A stretch of 64,000 nt of DNA from a bacterium SCSIO 12827 (GTDB lineage: Bacteria; Pseudomonadota; Alphaproteobacteria; Rhodospirillales; Casp-alpha2): positions 3,346,001 through 3,410,000 of the forward strand of contig CP073746.1 in the NCBI GenBank assembly GCA_024397995.1, written 5' to 3'. The notes under the pieces were generated by a model. It searched no databases. It worked only from the letters and a program-made list of their open reading frames with translations, and was not told the DNA's origin. This document shows positions 1-13,014 of this stretch, piece by piece. Position 1 is the stretch's first letter. Every line of letters starts with the position of its first letter. The position numbers were made by a program, and so were the translations under genes.

Positions 1-370
1 GCGCCGCCAGCAAAAGTCCGACAGCGCCGTCGCCGAATGGCAGGGCCTCTGCCGTGCCCTTCACCACCGAAACGTCCGGCCGGTCGGCCAGCGCCGCTTC
101 CGCCTGGGTGCGCATGTCGTCGTTGGGCTCCACCACCTGAGCGGTCCAGGCATCCCCGCCGCCCTCGGCCAGAATCGCCAGCATGGCTCGGGTCGAGATC
201 CCCGTGCCGCCGCCGATATCGGCCAACAGACGCGGCACACCGGGGGTTTCCGCCCAATAGGCCCGCACAGCCGCAAGGGCTTCCGCGGGATAGCTCGGTC
301 GGAATTTCTCGTAGGTTTCGGCCAGGCCGGTGAAGCGGGTCGTGTTGTCCGGAGGGGCGATCTCGATCAT
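1..370 (-). CDS. SAM-dependent methyltransferase, class I (partial, cut by window start)
   Basis: Reading leftward from the ATG at 370, an uninterrupted frame of 123 codons runs off the left edge of the window. The N-terminal part has a tyrosine- and proline-containing lead (ETYEKFRPSYP, about residues 19-29), which is common at the start of UbiE/BioC-like methyltransferases. It is followed by the glycine-rich SAM-binding motif I (ADIGGGTGIST, about residues 48-58), an acidic residue after strand 2 (VVEPN), and a motif resembling GTAEALPFGD. These are Rossmann-fold methyltransferase features; the substrate cannot be told. The gene diverges from mdh, and the 301 bp between them must hold both promoters. 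Confidence 0.75.
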   Translation of the reverse strand, partial: MIEIAPPDNTTRFTGLAETYEKFRPSYPAEALAAVRAYWAETPGVPRLLADIGGGTGISTRAMLAILAEGGGDAWTAQVVEPNDDMRTQAEAALADRPDVSVVKGTAEALPFGDGAVGLLLAA

Positions 371-1787
<1,417 letters not shown>

Positions 1788-1792
1788 TGAAC

Positions 1793-1833
1793 AACCGCCC
1801 GCGCCCGTCCCCCGGGCGCGGGCCGGTTTTTTT
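1793..1833 (+). terminator. Rho-independent terminator-like hairpin between mdh and sucC
   Basis: A perfect 9-bp GC stem (CCCGCGCCC at 1798-1806, GGGCGCGGG at 1814-1822) with a 7-nt loop is followed by CCGG and seven Ts (1827-1833). It lies 11 bases after the mdh stop and about 40 bases before sucC. It probably ends or attenuates mdh transcripts and so lowers readthrough into suc. Confidence 0.8.
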
Positions 1834-1872
1834 GAAACTTAACCAGCAGAGTTGGGAGTTTGAGGGGACGCA

Positions 1873-3069
<1,197 letters not shown>

Positions 3070-3071
3070 TC

Positions 3072-3947
<876 letters not shown>

Positions 3948-3964
3948 CCCGCGCCTGGGATCGA

Positions 3965-4001
3965 CCCGGCGCGGCCCCCATATCAGGGAGGGCGCGCCGG
4001 G
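3965..4001 (+). other. Stem-loop between sucD and sucA with an AGGGAGG in its loop
   Basis: CCCGGCGCG (3965-3973) and CGCGCCGGG (3993-4001) form a perfect 9-bp stem with a 19-nt loop. The loop contains AGGGAGGG (3985-3992), a near-perfect Shine-Dalgarno sequence, but 24 bases before the sucA ATG. No T-run follows, so it is not an ordinary terminator. It may be a processing or mRNA-stability element setting the SucCD to SucA ratio. Confidence 0.6.
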
Positions 4002-4016
4002 CTCGCGCCTTATTGC

Positions 4017-7000
4017 ATGACGGAAATCGATCTCGATCCGACACAATTTCTCTACTCCGGCAATACGGTCTACGTAGCCGAACTCTATGAACGCTACATG
4101 GACGACCCCGGCTCTGTAGACCTGCGCTGGCAGGATTTCTTCAAGGGGCTGGAAGACGACACCCGCGGATTCGCCAAGGAACAGGACGGGGCCAGTTGGG
4201 CGCCGCGGTCCGAGAAGATCCTCGGCCACGGCGATGTCGTCCCCCTGACCGACCATCTGACCGCGGCCCAACAGGGCCGCCGCCGCGACGACCGCGGACG
4301 TGACCAGGAACCGGCGCAAGACCGCATGAGTTCCGCCAAGGTCCGCGAAGCGACCCTCGATTCCCTGCGGGCATTGATGCTGATTCGCGCCTATCGCGTG
4401 CGCGGCCATCTGCACGCCAACCTGGACCCCCTCGGCCTGACCGAACCGGCGCCCCATTCGGAACTGGACCCGGCGACCTACGGTTTCACGGACAAGGACT
4501 GGGACCGGGAAATCTTCATCAACTACGTCCTGGGCCTGGAAACCGCGACGCTGCGCACGATCATGCAAATCCTGAAGGAGACCTATTGCGGGTCCATCGG
4601 GATCGAGTTCATGCACATCCAGGACCCGGAGGAGAAATCCTGGCTGCAGGAACGGATCGAGCGCATCCGGAATCAGACCTCGTTCACCAACGAAGGCAAG
4701 CGCGCGATCCTCAACCGCCTGATCGAGACGGAAGGCTTTGAGCGCTACCTGGACAAGAAGTTCACGGGCACCAAACGGTTCGGCCTGGACGGCGGGGAAA
4801 GCCTGGTCCCGGCCATGGAACAGATTTTCAAGCGCGGCAGCCAGCTGGGCATGGAGGAAATCGTTCTCGGCATGGCTCACCGCGGCCGCCTCAACGTGCT
4901 GGCCAACGTCATGTCCAAGCCGTTCCAGGCGATCCTCAATGAATTCCAGGGTGGGGCCTCCAAGCCGGAGGACGTCGGCGGATCGGGTGACGTGAAATAC
5001 CACCTGGGGGCCTCGGCCGACCGCGTGTTCGACGGCCGCTCCATCCACCTGTCGCTAACCGCCAACCCGTCGCATCTGGAATGCGTCAACACGGTCTGTC
5101 TGGGCAAGACCCTGGCCAAACAGCGCCAGCGTAACGACCCGGAAATGGAAAAGGTGATGTGCATCCTGCTGCACGGCGATGCCGCCTTCATGGGACAAGG
5201 CATCATCCAGGAGACCCTGGATCTGTCCAACCTGAGCGGCTACCAGACCGGCGGCACCATCCATATCATCATCAACAACCAGATCGGCTTTACCACCAAT
5301 CCGAAGCAGCACCGTTCGTCACCCTATTGTTCCGACGCGGCCAAGATCGTTTCGGCACCCATTTTCCACGTCAACGCGGATGATGTTGAAGCCGTTGTCC
5401 ATACGGCGCGCATCGCCACGGAATACCGCCAGCGCTTCAAGAAGGACGTGGTGGTGGACATGATCTGTTATCGCCGCCACGGCCATAACGAAGGCGACGA
5501 GCCGATGTTCACCCAGCCGAAGATGTACAAGACCATCCAGACGCATCCGACGACGCTGAACATCTACGCCCGCAAGCTGATCCACGAAAAAGTCCTGACC
5601 GAGGACGAAATCGAAAAGCAGATGCAGACCTTCATCACCACCATGGATGAGGCTTTCGAAGCATCCAAGGGCTACAAGCCCAACAAGGCGGATTGGATGG
5701 ACGGCGTATGGGCCGGCATGGCCGTTGCCTCCGGCGACGCCCGGCGCGGCGAAACCGGCTGTTCCATTGATTTCCTGAAGGAAGTCGGCGCCGGTTTGAC
5801 CCGACTTCCGGGCAACTTCACCCCGCATCCGAAGATCGAACGCCAGTTGGCCGCCAAGGCCAAGATGATCGACACCGGTGAAGGCATCGACTGGGCGACC
5901 GCCGAGGCCTTGGCCTTCGGCACTCTGGTCGTCGAGGGCCATCCAGTACGCCTGTCGGGCGAGGATTGCGAACGCGGCACGTTTTCGCAACGCCACTCCG
6001 TGCTGATCGACCAGGAGAACGAAGACCGCCACACCCCGCTGGCCAACATCCGTTTCGGCCAGGCGCCGTTCGAGGTCCTGAACTCGCCGCTGTCTGAATT
6101 CGGCGTGCTCGGATTCGAATACGGCTATTCCCTGGCCGAACCGCAGACCCTGACCCTGTGGGAAGCCCAGTTCGGCGATTTCGCCAATGGTGCCCAGGTC
6201 ATCATCGACCAGTTCATTTCCTCGGGCGAGCAGAAGTGGTTGCGCATGTGCGGTCTGGTGATGTTGCTGCCGCACGGCTACGAAGGCCAGGGACCGGAAC
6301 ATTCATCGGCCCGCCTGGAACGCTATCTGCAGAATTCCGCCGATGACAACTGGCAGGTCTGCAACTGCTCCACGCCGGCCAATTATTTCCATGTCCTGCG
6401 CCGCCAGATGCGCCGCGACTTCCGCAAGCCGCTGATCCTGATGACACCGAAATCGCTGTTGCGTCACAAGCTCTGCGTGTCGAAGCTGGAGGAAATGGGG
6501 CCGGGCACAACCTTCCATCGGTTGCTGTGGGACGACGCGCAACTGGTCAAGGGCGGCCTTGTCGCCGACGACAAGATCAAGCGGGTCGTGCTGTGTTCGG
6601 GCAAGGTCTATTTCGACCTGTTCGAGGAACGCGCCCAGCGCGGCATCAAGGATGTCTACCTGCTGCGGGTCGAACAGCTTTATCCGTTCCCGCATTCCGC
6701 CCTGGTCGAGGAATTGAAGCGTTTCAAGAACGCCGAGATCATGTGGTGCCAGGAAGAACCCAAGAACATGGGGGCCTGGAGCTTCATCCTTGAGCCGATG
6801 ATGGCCGTGATGGAAGAACTGAAACTGAAACAGGCCAAGCCGTCCTATGCCGGCCGTGCCGCCGCCGCAGCCCCGGCAACCGGCAGCGCCAACAAGCACA
6901 AGGTCGAACTGGCCGCCTTCATGGATGCCGCGCTGACCGTCCAGGCGCCGCCGCGCGCCAGAACCAAAGCACCGGCCAAAGCACCAACCAAGACCCCGGC

Positions 7001-7028
7001 CAAGGCCCCGGCCAAAGCCAAGAAATAA
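4017..7028 (+). CDS. sucA: 2-oxoglutarate dehydrogenase E1 component
   Basis: Thiamine-diphosphate-dependent E1 that decarboxylates 2-oxoglutarate and reductively succinylates the lipoyl group of SucB. The N-terminal segment YVAELYERYMDDPGSVD is the conserved E2-contacting region of E1o. HRGRLNVLANV is at about 288, the ThDP/Mg motif GDAAFMGQGIIQET starts near 387 and runs to IIINNQIGFTT near 417, and GHNEGDEP lies near 489. ATG 4017 is the only plausible start in frame; no good Shine-Dalgarno is at normal distance. The last ~27 residues (977-1003) are a K/A/P/T-rich tail like that of Mdh, atypical for the family. 1003 aa. Confidence 0.97.
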   Translation: MTEIDLDPTQFLYSGNTVYVAELYERYMDDPGSVDLRWQDFFKGLEDDTRGFAKEQDGASWAPRSEKILGHGDVVPLTDHLTAAQQGRRRDDRGRDQEPAQDRMSSAKVREATLDSLRALMLIRAYRVRGHLHANLDPLGLTEPAPHSELDPATYGFTDKDWDREIFINYVLGLETATLRTIMQILKETYCGSIGIEFMHIQDPEEKSWLQERIERIRNQTSFTNEGKRAILNRLIETEGFERYLDKKFTGTKRFGLDGGESLVPAMEQIFKRGSQLGMEEIVLGMAHRGRLNVLANVMSKPFQAILNEFQGGASKPEDVGGSGDVKYHLGASADRVFDGRSIHLSLTANPSHLECVNTVCLGKTLAKQRQRNDPEMEKVMCILLHGDAAFMGQGIIQETLDLSNLSGYQTGGTIHIIINNQIGFTTNPKQHRSSPYCSDAAKIVSAPIFHVNADDVEAVVHTARIATEYRQRFKKDVVVDMICYRRHGHNEGDEPMFTQPKMYKTIQTHPTTLNIYARKLIHEKVLTEDEIEKQMQTFITTMDEAFEASKGYKPNKADWMDGVWAGMAVASGDARRGETGCSIDFLKEVGAGLTRLPGNFTPHPKIERQLAAKAKMIDTGEGIDWATAEALAFGTLVVEGHPVRLSGEDCERGTFSQRHSVLIDQENEDRHTPLANIRFGQAPFEVLNSPLSEFGVLGFEYGYSLAEPQTLTLWEAQFGDFANGAQVIIDQFISSGEQKWLRMCGLVMLLPHGYEGQGPEHSSARLERYLQNSADDNWQVCNCSTPANYFHVLRRQMRRDFRKPLILMTPKSLLRHKLCVSKLEEMGPGTTFHRLLWDDAQLVKGGLVADDKIKRVVLCSGKVYFDLFEERAQRGIKDVYLLRVEQLYPFPHSALVEELKRFKNAEIMWCQEEPKNMGAWSFILEPMMAVMEELKLKQAKPSYAGRAAAAAPATGSANKHKVELAAFMDAALTVQAPPRARTKAPAKAPTKTPAKAPAKAKK

Positions 7029-7082
7029 CGCCGAAACCGGTCGCAGGGTTTCGAGCAGTCGATAATCGCAGGGGAAGATTTT

Positions 7083-8696
<1,614 letters not shown>

Positions 8697-8754
8697 CCCA
8701 GCGGGTTACATTGAAGAACGAGACTCCCGAAACACGATCAGGAGCGATCAGATT

Positions 8755-10167
8755 ATGAGTGACGCTTACGACCTGGTGGTCATCGGCGGCGGGCCCGCCG
8801 GCTACGTCGCCGCCATCCGCGCGGCGCAGCTGGGCATGAAGACGGCCGTCGTCGAAGGACGCGGCGCCCTGGGCGGAACCTGCCTCAACGTGGGCTGCAT
8901 CCCGTCGAAGGCAATGCTGCAGTCGTCCCACCACTTTGAGATGGCGGACAAGGAGTTCGCCCATCACGGAATCGACGTTTCCGGCTTGAAGGTCAACCTG
9001 AAGACCATGCTGGCGCGCAAGGACAAGGTTGTCGAAGGCCTGACCGGCGGCATCGAGATGCTGATGAAGAAGAACAAGGTCGACTACATCAAGGGCTGGG
9101 GCAAGATCGACGCCGTCGGCAAAGTGTCGGTGAAGCCGCTTGAGGGCAAGGCCAAGGCGCAGGTCTTGAACACGGCGAACATCCTGATCGCCACGGGCTC
9201 CGAGGTCACGCCCCTGCCCGGCGTGACCATCGATGAAAAGCAGATCGTGTCCTCCACGGGCGCCCTGGCGCTGCCCAAGGTGCCGAAAACCATGGCGGTG
9301 ATCGGCGCCGGCGTGATCGGGCTGGAGCTCGGCAGTGTGTGGCGGCGGCTGGGTGCCGAGGTTACGGTGGTCGAATTCCTCGACGTTGCCCTTCCCGGCA
9401 TGGACGGTGAAGTGTCCAAGCATGCGCAGCGCATCCTGAGCAAGCAGGGCCTGACCTTCAAGATGAAGACCAAGGTGACGGGCGCCAAGGCCGGCAAGGA
9501 CGGTGTGACCCTGACCATGGAGCCGCGCGACGGCGGCAAGGCCGAAACCCTAAAGGTGGACGTGGTGCTGGTCGCCATCGGCCGCCGGCCGTTCACGGAA
9601 GGCCTGGGCCTTAAGGAAGCCGGGGTCGAGATCGGTGAGCGCGGGTTCATCCCCGTCGATGACGATTATCAGACCAACGTCGAAGGCATTTATGCCATCG
9701 GCGACGTAATCGGCGGCGCCATGCTGGCCCATAAGGCCGAGGACGAAGGCGTCGTCTGCGCCGAGATCATGGCCGGACAGACCGGGCATATCGATTACGG
9801 CGCCATCCCGGGCATCGTCTACACCCATCCGGAAATCGCCGCCGTCGGCAAGACCGAGGAACAATTGAAGGAAGCGGGCATCGCCTACAACAAGGGGAAA
9901 TTCCCCTTCACCGCCAATTCCCGCGCGCGCTGCAATGACGACACGGACGGCTTCGTGAAGATCCTGGCCGACGCGACGACGGACAGGGTTCTCGGCTGCC
10001 ACATCATCGGCCCCCAGGCCGGCGACCTGATCCAAGAGGTCGTCAACGTGATGGAATTCGAAGGCTCGGCCGAGGATATCGCCCGCATCTGTCACGGCCA
10101 TCCGGGCCTGCCGGAATCGGTCAAGGAAGCCGCACTCGGCGTCGCTGGGCGCGCGATCCACATCTGA
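8755..10167 (+). CDS. lpdA: Dihydrolipoamide dehydrogenase (E3)
   Basis: FAD enzyme that reoxidises dihydrolipoyl groups of SucB with NAD. FAD-binding GGGPAG (residues 11-16), redox-active disulfide C43 and C48 in GGTCLNVGCIPSK, second Rossmann motif GAGVIGLELG, and catalytic dyad H449-E454 in HGHPGLPE. 470 aa, normal. Last gene of the TCA/OGDH cluster; followed by a probable terminator. It may also serve other lipoyl complexes. Confidence 0.97.
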   Translation: MSDAYDLVVIGGGPAGYVAAIRAAQLGMKTAVVEGRGALGGTCLNVGCIPSKAMLQSSHHFEMADKEFAHHGIDVSGLKVNLKTMLARKDKVVEGLTGGIEMLMKKNKVDYIKGWGKIDAVGKVSVKPLEGKAKAQVLNTANILIATGSEVTPLPGVTIDEKQIVSSTGALALPKVPKTMAVIGAGVIGLELGSVWRRLGAEVTVVEFLDVALPGMDGEVSKHAQRILSKQGLTFKMKTKVTGAKAGKDGVTLTMEPRDGGKAETLKVDVVLVAIGRRPFTEGLGLKEAGVEIGERGFIPVDDDYQTNVEGIYAIGDVIGGAMLAHKAEDEGVVCAEIMAGQTGHIDYGAIPGIVYTHPEIAAVGKTEEQLKEAGIAYNKGKFPFTANSRARCNDDTDGFVKILADATTDRVLGCHIIGPQAGDLIQEVVNVMEFEGSAEDIARICHGHPGLPESVKEAALGVAGRAIHI

Positions 10168-10223
10168 TCGTCCCACCCAGCCTGATCTACCAATGGCCTG
10201 CCTCGTCCAGGGGCGAGCACGAA

Positions 10224-10259
10224 TGCGCCTTTTCATCCATCTAGGCGTGGGCGTTTTTT
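10224..10259 (+). terminator. Probable Rho-independent terminator after lpdA
   Basis: GCGCC (10225-10229) can pair with GGCGT (10250-10254), and the T-run 10254-10259 follows at once. The stem is short, with a loop of about 20 nt that itself holds a second GGCG option, so efficiency is uncertain. Its place after the last cluster gene supports the call. Confidence 0.5.
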
Positions 10260-10321
10260 AATGGTCTAAACGTCTATCCCTCCTGGCATCCGCCGGGGCG
10301 TCGTTCGACGAAAGATGGATC

Positions 10322-11158
10322 ATGGATACCTGGATTCTCGCGCTGGTCCTGCTGGCGGCGGCCCTCCATGCGGGCTGGAACCTGCTGGTCAAGATGCGCG
10401 GCGACAAGCTGGTGATGATGGGCGTGATCGACGCGGGCCACGGCCTGCTCGCCCTGCCGCTGCTGCTGTTCTTTCCGTTCCCGAACCTGGAGGCCTGGCC
10501 CTTTATCGTCGCCTCGGCGGTGTTGCATGTGGGTTACAAGCTGTTTCTGGTGCGGGCCTATGTCCACGGCGACATGGGCGTGGTCTATCCCATCGCCCGC
10601 GGCATGGCGCCGGCCCTGGTGGCGCTGGGCGCCTATGTGTTCGCCGGAGAAAGCCTGAACCCGACGCAGCTTGCCGCCATCATCGCCATCGCCATCGCCA
10701 TTTCCGGCCTGACCTTCGCCAACGGCTGGCGCGATCTTCCGCTGCTTGGCCTGGCCTTCGCCGTGGGCACGGCCGTGTTCATCGCGTCCTACACGGTGGT
10801 CGACGGGATCGGGGGGCGGCTTGCCGGCAGCGCCCATGCCTACGCATTGTGGATGTTCGTCACCGACGCCTGCCTGTTCACCCCGATCGTGCTGCTGCGG
10901 CGCGGACGGCAGTTCCTGGCCACGGCCAGGGAATACTGGAGGCCGGGCTTGACCGGCGCCGCCATGTCCATGAGCGCCTATTGGATCGTCATCTGGGCCA
11001 TGAGCGTCACACCCATGGCCCCGGTGTCCGCGGTGCGGGAAACCAGTGTCCTGTTCGGCGCGCTGCTCGCCGGTTTCGTTCTGAAGGAAGGCCGCCTGGT
11101 TCTGCGCCTTGCGGCGGCGACCGTCATCGCGGCCGGGGTGATCAGTCTACAATTCTAA
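10322..11158 (+). CDS. EamA/DMT-superfamily transporter
   Basis: Integral membrane protein of 278 aa with about ten hydrophobic helices arranged as two repeats, as in the drug/metabolite transporter (EamA) superfamily. Helix 1 is WILALVLLAAALHAGWN, and the HAGWN sequence is typical of the first EamA helix. The PIARGMAPALVALGAYVFAG segment and the C-terminal PVSAVRETSVLFGALLAGF match the conserved helix-4 and helix-9 regions. Substrate unknown. ATG 10322 is chosen because the ATG 7 bases upstream is in another frame. Convergent with xerC. Confidence 0.8.
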   Translation: MDTWILALVLLAAALHAGWNLLVKMRGDKLVMMGVIDAGHGLLALPLLLFFPFPNLEAWPFIVASAVLHVGYKLFLVRAYVHGDMGVVYPIARGMAPALVALGAYVFAGESLNPTQLAAIIAIAIAISGLTFANGWRDLPLLGLAFAVGTAVFIASYTVVDGIGGRLAGSAHAYALWMFVTDACLFTPIVLLRRGRQFLATAREYWRPGLTGAAMSMSAYWIVIWAMSVTPMAPVSAVRETSVLFGALLAGFVLKEGRLVLRLAAATVIAAGVISLQF

Positions 11159-11171
11159 GACCACCTCGATG

Positions 11172-11189
11172 GCGCGGCGGCGGCCGCGC
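11172..11189. terminator. GC hairpin between convergent eamA-like gene and xerC
   Basis: GCGCGGC (11172-11178) and GCCGCGC (11183-11189) form a perfect 7-bp stem with a 4-nt loop in the 34 bp between two convergent stop codons. There is only a poor T-run on either side. It may help end transcription from both directions. Confidence 0.35.
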
Positions 11190-11192
11190 AAC

Positions 11193-12155
11193 CTAGATTT
11201 TCTTGCGGGCCCTAGGGTGGGCGTCCTCGTAAACGGCGCTGAGCCGCGCCATGTCGACATCCGTATAGCGCTGGGTCGTCGACAGCGACGCATGGCCCAG
11301 CAGTTCCTGAATGGTGCGCAGGTCACCACCGCCGGCCAGCAAATGGGTGGCATAGGAATGACGCAGCGCATGGGGCGTCGCCGTTTCCGGCAGACCCAAA
11401 AGGGCGCGCAAATTCCGCACCCGGGCCTGGGCAACCCCGGCGGCAAGCCGCCCGCCGCGCGCGCCCAGGAACAGCGGCGTGGTGCCATCGCCTGAATAAG
11501 GGCAAACATCCAGATATGCCGCGATCGCCTGACGCACGGCGGGCAGAACGGGAACCAGACGGTCCTTGTTGCCCTTACCGCGGACCATCATGGTATCGGC
11601 CGGATTGCCGAACAGGCCCGGTGCGCGGTCGCGGTTGAGGTCCAACGCCTCGCCGATGCGCAGCCCGCAGCCGTAAAGCAGCGTCAACAACGCCCGGTCA
11701 CGCAGCCCGATCCAGGCATCGTCGGCCAAGTCCGGCGCCGAGAGAATCAGGTCGAAGGCTTCCTCGATGCTGAGCGCCTTGGGCACGGATTTGGGCACGC
11801 GGGGCGTGCGCAGGGCGCTGATCGCCGAATTGCGCACCACACCCTGTTTTTCCAGATAGCGGAAGAAGCCCCGCAGGCAGGACAGCGCCCGGGCGGTGGA
11901 GGTCCGCGACAGGCCCCGGTGGTTGAGATCGGCCAGCCAGGCGCGGAAATCCAGCGGCTTCAAGCCTTCGATCTCCTTCAACCCCGGCGGCCCGCCCAGA
12001 TGATCCGCCATGAAGCGCAGGAACCCGGCAAGGTCGTGCTGATATCCCGCAAGGGTGTGCTTGGAATAACGCTTTTCGTGGGCCAACCAATCCCGCCACC
12101 GCGACGCCGCGGCCGCCAGGGCAGGATCGCAGGTCAGCTCCGGCGCCAAGGTCAC
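11193..12155 (-). CDS. xerC: Tyrosine recombinase XerC
   Basis: Site-specific recombinase that resolves chromosome dimers at dif with XerD. The N-terminal SAM-like core-binding domain (about 15-105) is followed by the catalytic domain with the full set R166, K194, H262, R265, H288 and nucleophile Y297 (HALRHSYATHLL and LGHASLSTTQRYTDVD blocks). 320 aa, normal. XerC rather than XerD is inferred from the upstream DUF484 gene, a conserved partner of xerC. The start overlaps the DUF484 stop by 4 bp. Confidence 0.92.
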   Translation of the reverse strand: MTLAPELTCDPALAAAASRWRDWLAHEKRYSKHTLAGYQHDLAGFLRFMADHLGGPPGLKEIEGLKPLDFRAWLADLNHRGLSRTSTARALSCLRGFFRYLEKQGVVRNSAISALRTPRVPKSVPKALSIEEAFDLILSAPDLADDAWIGLRDRALLTLLYGCGLRIGEALDLNRDRAPGLFGNPADTMMVRGKGNKDRLVPVLPAVRQAIAAYLDVCPYSGDGTTPLFLGARGGRLAAGVAQARVRNLRALLGLPETATPHALRHSYATHLLAGGGDLRTIQELLGHASLSTTQRYTDVDMARLSAVYEDAHPRARKKI

Positions 12156-12901
12156 ATCGAAGGTTCCTGCATGCGCTCGATGCAGTTTTCCAACACGCGG
12201 GCGAGGAACACCACCAGTTCCGTGCCCTGGCCCGGTTGGAAGAACGAATCGGAGCGTGAGCCGAGCGCCATCAGGCCCACGGGCGTGCGTGGTCCCGGGC
12301 GCAGGCGTGCCACGGCGGCCGACTGCACCAGACCGGCGGCGGCGCCGAACACGGACCCGTCGTCAGCGATGTCGCGGTACAGTTTGGCCGCCCCGCCCGA
12401 CCCCAACAGGGCATCGACCAATCCCGGTTTCAGGTCGGTGATTTCAGGAGAGACCAACCAGGACAGCGGATTGTTCGACGGCTCATAGCCGACGCAGACG
12501 ATATCCACGTCGAGAATCCGGGCCAGATCATCATTGACGATGCGGATCAGGGCTTCAAAATCGCGGGCGCTCAGCAGCGCCAGCACGGCGGCATGGGTGC
12601 GCTGTTGTACCGACATGTTGGAGCGGCTGGTCTCGATCACATCGCGCACGCATTCGCGCAATTCCTCGACCGCCTCTTTCTGCTGGGTCAGCAGGGCCTG
12701 CTGGAAATCCACCACCTGGGCCCCTTCCTGGGGGCCTTCCTGGGCGAATCGGCCCGGCATGTTCATGAAGGACAGCACTTCCAGGCGTTCGCGAAAGAAG
12801 TCGGGATGGGCCACCAGGAATTCGGCCACGTCGTCGTCCGACAGGCTGATATCCGCCGTTTCCAGGGTCTCGGCTGCAACCTCGTCCTTGCCTTGGGGCA
12901 T
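12152..12901 (-). CDS. DUF484 family protein (GAF-like)
   Basis: 249-aa cytoplasmic protein. The N-terminal region has the family signature DVAEFLVAHPDFFRERLEVL (residues 24-43), then a short coiled stretch and a GAF-like domain ending in GTELVVFLARVLENCIERM. DUF484 proteins are widely encoded directly before xerC; their role is unknown. The 4-bp overlap with xerC suggests coupled translation. Transcribed away from priA from a shared 113-bp promoter region. Confidence 0.88.
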   Translation of the reverse strand: MPQGKDEVAAETLETADISLSDDDVAEFLVAHPDFFRERLEVLSFMNMPGRFAQEGPQEGAQVVDFQQALLTQQKEAVEELRECVRDVIETSRSNMSVQQRTHAAVLALLSARDFEALIRIVNDDLARILDVDIVCVGYEPSNNPLSWLVSPEITDLKPGLVDALLGSGGAAKLYRDIADDGSVFGAAAGLVQSAAVARLRPGPRTPVGLMALGSRSDSFFQPGQGTELVVFLARVLENCIERMQEPSM

Positions 12902-12954
12902 CCCTTGGGTCCTTTCGTACTCACGCGCGGTGAAGGCGCGCGCCTATGATCCCT

Positions 12955-12962
12955 ATTATAAT
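12955..12962. promoter_or_regulatory. Overlapping divergent -10 boxes for DUF484-xerC and priA
   Basis: The sequence ATTATAAT carries TATAAT on the plus strand (12957-12962) and TATAAT on the minus strand (12960-12955). These are the best -10 candidates for the two divergent units. Neither has a clear TTGACA at the right spacing. If both are used, polymerase could bind only one direction at a time. Confidence 0.45.
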
Positions 12963-13014
12963 GCCAAGCCCCGCGTCCCCATAGAACCACCCCCAAGGAC
13001 CCTGCAAACCCACC

